A stretch of DNA of 64,000 bases from Ascaris suum (Eukaryota > Nematoda > Chromadorea > Rhabditida > Ascarididae): positions 1,858,501-1,922,500 of the forward strand of contig CM024172.1 of the NCBI GenBank assembly GCA_013433145.1. Reading direction: 5' to 3'. Made by a program: the position numbers and the translations under genes. Below are positions 53,001 to 64,000 of this stretch, piece after piece. Positions within the stretch are counted from its first letter, which is position 1. Every line of letters begins with the position of its first letter. The notes beneath the pieces were generated by a model. The model did not search any database. It saw nothing but the letters and a program-made list of their open reading frames with translations, and had not been told where the DNA came from.

Positions 53001-56000
53001 ACAGAAGAATCGATTACCACCACTGAGATGATGACGAGTTCCGCATCCTCGATCGAGCCAATTACGACAGAACGGCGAACATCCACAGTGACGAGAGAAG
53101 AATCGACTACCATCAGTGAAAGGGTGACGAGTGCCACAGCCTCGACCGAGCCAATGACGACAGAACCACAAACATCCACTTGACGACAGAAGAATCGACT
53201 ACTACCAGTGAGATGATGACGAATACCGTACCCTCGACCGAACCAACAAGCATAGAACCACCAACACCAAGAGTAACCACAGAGGAATCGACTACTATAA
53301 GTGAAAGGATGACGAGTACCGCATCCTCAACTGAGCCAATGACGACAGAACCACAAACATCTACATTGACGACACAAGAATCGACGACTACCATGAGATC
53401 ATGACGAGTACCGCATCCGCGACCGAGCCAATGACGACAGAACCGAGAACGTCTACAGTGACGAGAGAAGAATCGATTACCACCACTGAGATGATGACGA
53501 GTTCCGCATCCTCGATCGAGCCAATGACGACGGAACCACAACATCCACTTTGACGACAGAAGAATCGACTAGTACCAGTGAGATCATGACGAGTACCGCA
53601 TCCTCGACTGAGCCAATGACGACAGAACCACAAACATCTAAAGTCATGAGAGAAGAATCGGCTACTACCAGTGACATGATGACGAGTACCGTAGCCTCGA
53701 CCGAGCCAATGACGACGGAACCACAAACAGCCTCATTGACCACAGAAGAATCGACTACTACCAGTGAGATGATGACGAATACACCGCACCCTCGACCGAA
53801 CCAACAAGCATAGAACCACCAACACCAGAGTAACCACAGAGGAATCGACTACTATAAGTGAAAGGATGACGAGTACCGCATCCTCAACTGAGCCAATGAC
53901 GACAGAACCACAAACATCTACATTGACGACACAAGAATCGACTACTATCAGTGAAAGGGTGACGAGTAGCGCAGCCTCGAAAGAGCCAATGACGACGGAA
54001 CCACAAACATCTACAGTGACGAGAAAAGAATCGACTACTACCAGTGAGATGATGACGAGTACCGCAGCCTCCACAAACCGAACCAACAACGACAAAACCG
54101 ACCCCAAAGAACCACACACATACCACAAGACCCCAGAAGAATCGATTACCACCGGGAGATGACGACGAGTTCCGCAGCCTCGACAGAGCCAATGACGACA
54201 GAACCGAGAACGTCCTACAGTGACGAGAGAAGAATCGATTACCACCACTGAGATGATGACGAGTACCGCATCCTCGACCAAGCCAATGACGACAGAACCA
54301 CAAACATCCACTTTGACGACAGAAGAATCGACTACTACCAGTGAGATGATGACGAGTACCGCATCCTCGACTGAGCCAATGACGACAGAACCACAAACAT
54401 CCTCATGACCACAGAAGAATCGACTACCACCAGTGAGATGATGACGAGTACCGCAGCCTCGACAGAGCCAATGACGACAGAACCAGAACATCTACAGTGA
54501 CGACAGAAGAATCGATAACTACCAGTGAGATGATGACGAGTACCGCATCCTCGATCGGCCAATGACGACAGAAAACACGAACATCCCCAGTGACGACAGA
54601 AGAATCGACTACCATCAGTGAAAGGATGACGAGTACCACAGCCTCGACCGAGCCAATGACGACAGAACCACAAACATCTACTTTGACGACAGAAGAATCG
54701 ACTACTACCAGTGAGATGATGACGAATACCGCACCCTCGACCGAACCAACAAGGATAGAACCACCAACACCTAGAGTAACCACAGAGGAATCGACTACTA
54801 TAAGTGAAAGGATGACGAGTACCGCATCCTCGACCGAGCCAATGACGACAGAACCACAAACATCTACATTGACGACACAAGAATCGACTACTACCAGTGA
54901 GATGATGACGAGTACCGCAGCCTCGACCGAGCCAATGACGACAGAACCACGACACGTCTACAGTGACGAGAGAAGAATCGATTACTACCAGTGAGATGAT
55001 GACGAGTACCGCATCCTCGATCGAGCCAATGACGACGGAACCACAAACATCCACTTTGACGACAGAAGAATCGACTAGTACCAGTGAGATGATGACGAGT
55101 ACCGCATCCTCGACTGAGCCAATGACGACAGAACCACAAACATCTACAGTCACGAGAAGAATCGACTACTACCAGTGAGATGATGACGAGTACCGTAGCC
55201 TCGACCGAGCCAATGACGACGGAACCACAACATCCTCATTGACGACAGAAGAATCGACTATACCAGTGAGATGATGACGAATACCGCAGCCTCGACCGAA
55301 CCAACAAGGATAGAACCACCAACACCAAGAGTAACCACAGAGGAATCGACTACTATAAGTGAAAGGATGACGAGTACCGCATCCTCGACCGAGCCAATGA
55401 CGACAGAACCACAAACATCTACATTGACGACACAAGAATCGACTACTATCAGTGAAAGGGTGACGAGTACCGCAGCCTCGAAAGAGCCAATGACGACGGA
55501 ACCACAAACATTAAACATGAGAAAAGAATCGACTACTACCAGTGAGATGATGACGAGTACCGCAGCCTCGACCGAACCAACAACGACAGAACCACAAACA
55601 TCCTCAGTGACCACAGAAGAATCGACTACTACCGGTGAGATGATGACGAGTACCGCAGCCTCGACAGAGCAATGACGACAGAACCAGAACATCTACATGT
55701 GACGAGAGAAGAATCGACTACTACTAGTGAGATGATGACGAGTACCGCATCCTCGACCGAGCCAATGACGACAGAACCACAAACATCCACATGACGACAG
55801 AAGAATCGACTACCATCAGTGAAAGGATGACGAGTACCACAGCCTCGACCGAGCCAATGACGACAGAACCACAAACACCACAGTGACGACAGAAGAATCG
55901 ACTACTACCAGTGAGATGATGACGAATACCGCAGCCTCGACCGAACCAACAAGCATAGAACCACCAACACCTAGAGTAACCACAGAGGAATCGACTACTA

Positions 56001-59000
56001 TAAGTGAAAGGATGACGAGTACCGCATCCTCAACTGAGCCAATGACGAGAAACCACAAACATCTACATTGACGACACAAGAATCGACTACTACCAATGAG
56101 ATGATGACGAGTACCGCATCCTCGACCGAGCCAATGACGACAGAACCGAAACGACACAGTGACGACAGAAGAATCGACTACTACCAGTGAGATGATGACG
56201 AGTACCGCAGCCTCGATCAGAGAATGACGACGGAACCACAAACATCCACTTTGTGACGACAGAGAATCGACTAGTACCAGAGATCAGATGACGAGTACCG
56301 CATCCTCGACTGAGCCAATGACGACAGAACCACAAACATCTAAAGAGACACAGAAGAATCGACTACTACCAGTGAGATGATGACGAGTAACCGCAGCCTC
56401 GACCGAGCCAATGACGACGGAACCACAAACAGCCTCATTGACCACAGAAGAATCGACTAATACCAGTGAGATGATGACGAATACCGCACCCTCGACGACC
56501 AACCAACAAGCATAGAACCACCAACACCTAGAGTAACCACAGAGGAATCGACTACTATAAGTGAAAGGATGACGAGTACCGCATCCTCGACTGAGCCAAT
56601 GACGACAGAACCACAAACATCTACATTGACGACACAAGAATCGACTACTACCAGTGAGATGATGACGAGTACCGCAGCCTCGAAAGAGCCAATGACGACG
56701 GAACCACAAACATCTAAAGTGATGAGAAAAGAATCGACTACTACCAGTGAGATGATGACGAGTACCGCAGCCTCGACCGAACCAACAACGACAGAACCAC
56801 AACATCCTCAGTGACCACAGAAGAATCGACTACTACCAGTGAGATGAGACGAGTACCGCAGCCTCGACAGAGCCAATGACGACAGAACCACAAACTCTAC
56901 AGTGACGACAGAAGAATCGATACCCCAGTGAGATGATGACGAGTACCGCATCCTCGACCGAGCCAATGACGACGGAACCACAACATCCACTTTGACGACA
57001 GAAGAATCGACTACTACCAGTGAGATGATGACGAGTACCGCAGCCTCGACTGAGCCAATGACGACAGAACCACAAACATCCTCAGTGACCACAGAAGAAT
57101 CGACTACTACCAGTGAGATGATGACGAGTACCGCAGCCTCGACAGAGCCAATGACGACAGAACCACAAACATCTACAGTGACGAGAGAAGAATCGACTAC
57201 CACCAGTGAGATGATGACGAGTACCGCATCCTCGACCGAGCCAATGACGACAGAAACACAAACATCCACAGTGACGACAGAAGAATCGACTACCACAGTG
57301 AAAGGATGACGAGTACCGCAGCCTCGACCGAGCCAATGACGACAGAACCACAAACATCCACATTGACGACAGAAGAATCGACTACTACCAGTGAGATGAT
57401 GACGAGTACCGCAGCCTCGACCGAGCCAACACGATAGAACCACCAACACCTAGAGTAACGACAGGAATCGACTACTATAAGTGAGAGGATGACGAGTACC
57501 GCATCCTCAACGAGCCAATGACGACAGAACCACAAACATCTACATTGACGACACAAGAATCGACTACTACCAGTGAGATGATGACGAGTACCGCATCCTC
57601 GACCGAGCCAATGACGACAGAACCACAACATCTACATTGACGACAGAAGAATCGACTACTACCACCAGATGATGACGAGTACCGCAGCCTCGAACGAGCC
57701 AATGACGACAGGAACCACAAACATCCACTTTGACGACAGAAGAATCGACTACTACCAGAGATGATGACGAGTACCGCAGCCTCGACTGAGCCAATGACGA
57801 CAGAACCACAAACATCTAAAGTGACGAGAGAAGAATCGACTACTACCAGTGAGATGATGACGAGTACCGCAGCCTCGACCGAGCCAATGACGACGGAACC
57901 CACAACATCCTCATTGACGACAGAAGAATCGACTAATACCAGTGAGATGATGACGATACCGCAGCCTCGACCGAACCAACAAGCATAGAACCACCAACAC
58001 CTAGAGTAACCACAGAGGAATCGACTACTATAAGTGAAAGGATGACGAGTACCGCATCCTCGAACTGAGCCAATGACGACAGAACCACAAACATCTACAT
58101 TGACGACACAAGAATCGACTACTATCAGTGAAAGGATGACGAGTACCGCAGCCTCGAAAGAGCCAATGACGACAGAACCACAAACATCTAAAGTTGAGAA
58201 AAGAATCGACTACTACCAGTGAGATGATGACGAGTACCGCAGCCTCGACCGAACCAACAACGACAGAACCACAAACATCCTCAGTGACCACAGAAGAATC
58301 GATTACCACCGGAGAGAAGACGACAGATCCGCAGCCTCGACAGAGCCAATGACGACAGAACCGAGCACGACCTACAGTGACGAGAGAAGAATCGATTACA
58401 CTACCAGATGATGACGAGTACCGCATCCTCGACCGAGCCAATACGACAGAACCACAAACATCCACAGTGACGACAGAAGAATCGACTACCACCAGTGAAA
58501 GGTGACGAGTACCACATCCTCGACCGAGCCAATGACGACAGAACCACAAACATCTCACTTGACGACAGAAGAATCGACTACTACCAGTGAGATGATGACG
58601 AATACCGCAGCCTCGACGACCCAACAGGATAGAACCACCAACACCTAGAGTAACCACAGAGGAATCGACTACTATAAGTGAAAGATGACGAGTACCGCAT
58701 CCTCGACCTGAGCCAATAACGACAGAACCACAAACATCTACATGACGACACAAGAATCGACTACTACCAATGAGATGACGAGTACCGCATGCCGCGACCG
58801 AGCCAATGACGACAGAACCGAAACATCTACATTGACGAGAGAGAAGAATCGACTACTACCAGTGTGATGATGACGAGTACCGCATCCTCGACCGAGAGAA
58901 TGACACGGAACCACAAACATCCACTTTGACGACAGAAGAATCGACTACTACCAGTGAGATGATGACGAGTACCGCATCCTCGACCGAGCCAAAACGACAG

Positions 59001-62000
59001 AACCACAAACATCCACATTGAGACGACACAGAAGAATCGACTACTACCAGTGAGATGATGACGAGTACCGCACCGCCCTCGACCGAACCAACAACGACAG
59101 AACCACAAACATCCTCTCAGTGACCACAGAAGAATCGACTACCCACCATGAGATGATGACGAGTACCGCACCTCGACAGAGCCAATGACGGACAACGACA
59201 GAACCTCGAACCATGAGTGATGATCATAGATTGCGAATACACCTGAGAACCATAGAGACAACAAATATACAACAGAGAAAATTAAGAGAAAATATATGCC
59301 TAACTCCCGACTATCCAACTGAACACAAAACCACAAATGATCTCATCGACGACAGAAACCCTACCATCCAGTGAGATGATGACGAAGTACCGCACAGCCT
59401 CGACCATGAGCCAAGAGACGACAGAACCACAAACAATCTACCACTTGACGACAGAAGAATCGACTACTACCAGTAGAATGGATAACGAATACCGCGACGA
59501 ACCCACGACTGAACCAACACGACGAAGAACCACCAACACCTAGAGTAACCACAGAGGAATCGACTACTATAGAGTGAAAGGATGACGAGTACCGCAGCCT
59601 CGACCGAGCCAATGACGACGGAACCACAAACATCCACTTTGACGACAGAAGAATCGACTACTACCAGTGAGATGATGACGAGTACCGCATCCTCGACTGA
59701 GCCAATGACGACAGAACCACAAACAAAGTCATGACAGAAAGAATCGACTACTACCAGTGAGATGATGACGAGTACCGCATCCTCGACCAAGCCAATGACG
59801 ACAGAACCACAAACATCTACATTGACGACAGAAGAATCGACTACTACCAGTGAGATGATGACGAATACCGCAGCCTCGACCCAACCAACAACGATAGAAC
59901 CAACAACACCTCGAGATAACCACAGAAGAATCGACTACTACCAGTGAAAGATGACGAGTACCGCAGCCTCGACCAAGCCAATGACGACGGAACCACAAAC
60001 ATCTACAGTGACGACACAAGAATCGACTACTACCAGTGAGATGATGACGAACCCGCAGCCTCGACCGAACCAACAAGGATAGAACCACCAACACCCAGAG
60101 TAACCACAGAGGAATCGACTACTATAAGTGAAAGGATGACGAGTACCGCTCCTCGACCGAGCCAATGACGACAGAACCACAAACATCTACATTGACGACA
60201 GAAGAATCGACTACTACCAGTGAAGATGATGACGAGTACCGCAGCCTCGACAGAGCCAATGACGACAGAACCACAAACATCTACAGTGACGACACAAGAA
60301 TCGACTACTACCAGTGAGATGATGACGAGTACCGCAGCCTCGACAGACCAACAACGACAGAACCACCAACACCCACAGTGACGACAGAAGAATCGACTAC
60401 TATAAGTGAAGGATGACGAGTACCGCATCCTCGACCGAGCCAATGACGACAGAACCACAAACATCTACATTGACGACCAAGAAATCGACTACTACCAGTG
60501 AGATGATGACGAGTACCGAGCTCCTCGACCGAGCCAATGACGACAGAACCACAACATCCACATTGACGACAGGAAAACGACTACTACCAGTGAGATGATG
60601 ACGAGTACCGCAGCCTCGACCGAGCCAACAACGACAGAACCACAAACATCCTCAAGTGACCACAGAAGAATCGACTACTACCAGTGAGATGATGACGAGT
60701 ACCGCATCCTCGACCAGCCAATGACGACAGAACCACAAACATCTACAGTGACGACAGAAGAATCGACTACTACCAGTGAGATGATGACGAATACCGCAGC
60801 CTCGACCCAACCAACAGACGACAGAACCACCAACCCTCGATTAACACAGAGAATCGACTACTATAAGTGAAAGATGACGAGTACCACGCCTCGACCAAGC
60901 CAATGACGACAGAACCACAAACATCTACAGTGACGACAGAAGAATCGACTACTACCAGTGAGATGATGACGAGTACCGCAGCCTCGACCGAGCCAATGAC
61001 GACAGAACCACAAACATCTACATTGACCGAGAGAAGAATCGACTACTACCCAGTGAATGGATGACGAGTACCGCAGCCTCGAAAGAGCCAATGACGACGG
61101 AACCACAAACATCCACATTGACGACAGAAGAATCGACTACTCCAGTGAGATGATGACGAATACCGCAGCCTCGACAGAGCCAATGACGACAGAACCACAA
61201 ACATCTACACATTGACGACAAAGAATCGACTACTACCAGTGAGATGATGACGAATACCGCAGCCTCGACCAACCAACAAGATAGAACCACCAACACCTCG
61301 AGTAACCACAGAGGAATCGACTACTATAAGTGAAAGGATGACGAGTACCGCAGCCTCGACCGAGCCAATGACGACAGAACCACAAACATCTACATTGACG
61401 ACACAAGAATCGACTACTACCAGTGAGATGATGACGAGTACCGCGCATCCTCGACTGAGCCAATGACGACAGAACCACAAACATCTACAGTGACGACAGA
61501 AGATCGACTACTACCAGTGAGATGATGACGAGTACCGCAGCCTCGACAGAGCCAAAACGACGGAACCACAAACATCCACTTTGACGACAGAAGAATCGAC
61601 TACTACGCAGTGAGATGATGACGAGATACCGCAGCCTCGACAGAGCCAACCGACAGAACCACAAACATCTACATTGAACGACAAGAAGAATCGACTACTA
61701 CCAGTGAGATGATGACGGGTGACGCGTAGCCTCGAATGAGCCAATGACGACGGAACCACAAACACCTACAGTGACGACACAAGAATCGACTACTACCAGT
61801 GAGATGATGACGAATACCGCAGCCTCGACCAACCAACAAGATAGAAGAACCACCAACACCCAGAGTAACCACAGAGGAACGACTACTATAAGTGAATGGA
61901 ATCGAGTACCGCATCCTCGAAACCGAGCCAATGACGACAGAACCACAACAAACTACATTGACGACACAGAAAATCGACTACTATCAGTGAAAGGATGACG

Positions 62001-64000
62001 AGTACCGCAGCCTCGACTGAGCCAATGACGACGAACCACAAACATCTACATTGACGACACAAGAATCGACTACTACCAGTGAGATGATGACGAATACCGC
62101 AGCCTCGACCCCACCAACAAGATAGAACCACCAACACCCAGAGTAACCACAGAAGAATCGACTACTATAAGTGAAAGGACGACGAGTACCGCATCCTCAC
62201 CGAGCCAATGACGACAGAACCACAAACATCTACATTGACGACACAAGAATCGACTACTACCAGGAGATGGTTGACGAGTACCGCAGCCTCGAAAGAGCCA
62301 ATGACGACAGAACCACAAACATCTCCACATGACAACAGAAGAATCGACTACTACCAGTGAGATGATGACGAATACCGCAGCCTCGACCCAACCAACAAGG
62401 ATAGAACCACCAACACCTCGAGTAACCACAGAGGAATCGACTACTACTAGTGAAAGGATGACGAGTACCGCATCCCTCAACCGAGCCAATGACGACAGAA
62501 CACAAACATCCACTTGACGACAGAAGAATCGACTACTACCAGTGAGATGATGACGAGTACCGCAGCCTCAACCGAACCAACAACGACAGAACCACAAACA
62601 TCCTCATGACCCAAAAGAATCGACTAGTACCAGTGAGATGATGACGAATACCGCATCCTCGACCGAGCCAATGACGACAGAACCACAAACATCTACAGTC
62701 ACGAGAGAAGAATCGATACTACCAGTGAGATGATGACGAGTACCGCATCCTCGACCGAGCCAATGACGACAGAACCACAAACATCTACATTGACGACAGA
62801 AGAATCGACTACTACCAGTGAGATGATGACGAATACCGCAGCCTCGACAGAACCATTACGACAGAACCACAAACATCTACAGTTGACGACAGAAGAATCG
62901 ACTACTACCAGTGAGATGATGACGAGTACCGTAGCCACGAAGAGCCAATGACGACGACGGAACCACAAACATCTACAGTGACGACAGAAGAATCGACTAC
63001 TACCAGTGAGATGATGACGAATACCGCAGCCTCGACCCAACCAACAAGGATAGAACCACCAACACCCAGAGTAACCACAGAGGAATCGACTACTATAAGT
63101 GAAAGGATGACGAGTACCGCATCCTCAACTGAGCCAATGACGACAGAACCACAAACATCTACATGACGACACAAGAATCGACTACTACCAGTGAGAGGAT
63201 GACGAGTACCGCAGCCTCGACCGAGCCAATGACGACGGAACCACAAACATCTAAAGTGACGACAGAAGAATCGACTACTACCAGTGAGATGATGACGTAC
63301 ACCGTAGCCTCGACCGAGCCAATGACGACGGAACCACAAACATCTCATTGACCACAGAAGAATCGACTACTACCAGTGATATGAAACGAATACCGCAGCT
63401 CGACCGAACCAACACGACATAGAACCACCAACACCTCGAGTAACCACAGAGGAATCGACTACTATAAGTGAAACATGATGACGAGTACCACAGCCTCGAC
63501 CAAGCCAATACGACAGAACCACAAACATCTACAGTGACGACACAAGAATCGACTACTACCAGTGAGATGATGACGAGTACCGCAGCCTCGACCCAGCCAA
63601 TGACGACGAACCACAAACACCTTTGACGACAGAAGAATCGACTACTAACAGTGAGATGATGACGAGTACCGCAGCCTCGACTGAGCCAATGACGACAGAA
63701 CCACAAACATCTACAGTGACGACACAAGAATCGACTACTACCAGGTGAGATGATGACGAGTACCGCAGCCTCGAAAGAGCCAATGACGACGGAACCACAA
63801 ACATCCACATTGACGACAGAAGAATCGACTACGTAAGTGAGATGATGACGAATACCGCAGCCTCGACAGAGCCAATGACGACAGAACCACAAACATCTAC
63901 ATGACGACACAAGAATCGACTACTACAGTGAGATGATGACGAATACCGCAGCCTCGACCCAACCAACAAGGATAGAACCACCAAACACCCAGAGTAACCA
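46961..64000 (+). CDS. Secreted mucin-like Thr/Ser-rich tandem-repeat protein (three-exon model, 3' end outside)
   Basis: The model joins 46961-47042, 47953-47996 and 49056 to beyond 64000. Phases agree at both junctions: 27 codons plus one base, then two bases plus 14 codons, then phase 0. The product has a signal peptide, a basic linker (KTRKRS, a possible proprotein cleavage site) and a Pro/aromatic/Cys head. After it come a Thr-rich stretch with N-glycosylation sequons (NKT, NRT) and then 31-residue repeats dense in Thr, Ser, Glu and Pro, suited to heavy O-glycosylation. Such proteins form cuticle or gut surface coats or secretions; the exact role is unknown. No termination codon is visible in the frame of the canonical repeat, but many small indels break the frame. 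Confidence 0.75.
47043..47952 (+). other. Mucin-like gene intron 1
   Basis: 910 bp, GTGAGT to TTTTCTTTAAG. It contains copy A of the 86-bp repeat (47683-47768). Confidence 0.6.
47683..47768. repeat. 86-bp dispersed repeat, copy A
   Basis: It aligns without gaps to 48437-48522 at about 87% identity by eye (about 11 differences). Both copies share a CTGCCGT-N4-ACGGCAG palindrome and a CTTTTTGTTTAACCAT block. Same orientation, in successive introns of the mucin-like gene. Nature unknown; a small dispersed element is likely. Confidence 0.85.
47953..47996 (+). CDS. Mucin-like gene exon 2
   Basis: A 44-bp exon between a TTTTCTTTAAG acceptor and an AAAT|GTAAGTACC donor. With the base carried from exon 1 it reads RKAASYTHDGSMDRN and ends in phase 0. 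Both splice sites are strong and both phases fit, which is the main evidence. Confidence 0.65.
47997..49055 (+). other. Mucin-like gene intron 2
   Basis: GTAAGT to GCGCCCAG. It holds copy B of the 86-bp repeat (48437-48522). Frames inside it on either strand have no support. Confidence 0.55.
48437..48522. repeat. 86-bp dispersed repeat, copy B
   Basis: The partner of 47683-47768: same length, same orientation, palindrome CTGCCGT-ATTG-ACGGCAG conserved although the loop differs. Confidence 0.85.
49056..64000 (+). CDS. Mucin-like gene exon 3: Cys/Pro head plus 31-residue repeats
   Basis: The frame is closed by TAA at 49038-49040, so the exon must start after it; the GCGCCCAG|ACG acceptor gives phase 0. 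It is open without a break to 50192. The first part has KTRKRSAGEYGR, then a compact head with ISNECSCQRNN, PFPIYPWYPPLNPCPIYKP and HPQPCHGFQCIPWPPYKP (five Cys, many Pro, Trp and Tyr). A Thr-rich spacer follows from about 49320. The MMTSTAASTEPMTTEPQTST-type repeats follow from about 49690. After 50192 the same protein sense continues in changing frames to the edge of the window. Confidence 0.75.
49690..64000 (+). repeat. 93-bp coding tandem repeat array (about 150 units)
   Basis: Each unit encodes 31 residues, typically MTTEPQTSTLTTEES followed by TTTSEMMTSTAASTEP. The first units (49690-49960) are degenerate; later ones are homogenised, as expected from unequal exchange. A variant unit with TSIEPPTPRV recurs roughly every 6 to 10 units (near 50190, 50835, 51672, 53243, 53803, 54745, 55303, 55945, 56502), showing a higher-order period. 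Small insertions and deletions shift the frame every 0.3-1 kb and more often beyond about 58 kb. Substitution-type stops are rare. The array continues past the right edge. Confidence 0.95.
59205..59345 (+). other. Non-repeat island inside the 93-bp array
   Basis: About 140 bp that do not match the repeat (starting near ATGAGTGATGATCATAGATT) interrupt the array. The adjoining units are unusually damaged. It could be a divergent linker in the protein, an inserted fragment or an assembly join. Its plus-strand frame is open for about 47 codons but has no known motif. Confidence 0.6.

Noticed and set aside
49307..64000. Long minus-strand frames over the mucin array (up to 385 codons, Val/Ile/Cys-rich)
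   Set aside because: They are the antisense of a stop-poor 93-bp repeat. The plus frame has a unique signal peptide and head and mucin-like composition; the minus frames have no unique start.

Overview
The window looks like AT-rich nuclear DNA from an invertebrate animal, most likely a nematode. Genes are split by introns of 0.3 to almost 5 kb, and nearly all acceptors of the recognisable gene end in a TTTCAG-type motif, the nematode consensus. The species cannot be read from the sequence; a nematode with large introns (ascarid-like) is only a guess. No prokaryotic operons, rRNA, CRISPR array or intact tRNA were seen.

Layout. 1-2080 is an 18/36-bp GATC-bearing minisatellite that decays at its right edge. 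2372-2835 holds two diverged copies of a GC-rich element built from small GCGCC...GGCGC hairpins, with a stronger hairpin between them. 3135-18545, minus strand, is a Prickle-family planar-cell-polarity gene. I rebuilt it as nine exons from splice sites, reading phase and domain content: PET domain, three LIM domains, then a short tail with the acidic-serine motif of Prickle C-termini. Eight consecutive junctions keep frame, apart from one apparent single-base loss in exon 7. 18.6-46.9 kb is about 28 kb of AT-rich DNA without a gene I can name. It carries a (TA)n tract, a perfect 61-bp inverted repeat with a 7-bp loop, a pol-III-box-like segment beside a 20-bp inverted repeat, and a few weak exon candidates.

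46961-64000, plus strand, is a secreted mucin-like gene. It has a signal-peptide exon, a 44-bp second exon, and a large third exon that encodes a Cys/Pro/aromatic head followed by a 93-bp (31-residue) Thr/Ser/Pro/Glu/Met tandem repeat running off the right edge. An 86-bp repeat pair occupies the two introns. The array keeps one protein sense on the plus strand but is broken by many small indels that become denser to the right. Consensus error in a long array is the simplest explanation; real decay or length variation cannot be excluded.

The genes do not form an evident pathway. Prickle would act in the cytoplasm at the cell cortex, and the mucin-like protein would be exported. The least explained elements are the Cys-headed mucin with its Met-containing repeat, the perfect 61-bp hairpin, and the two diverged tandem arrays at the ends of the window.
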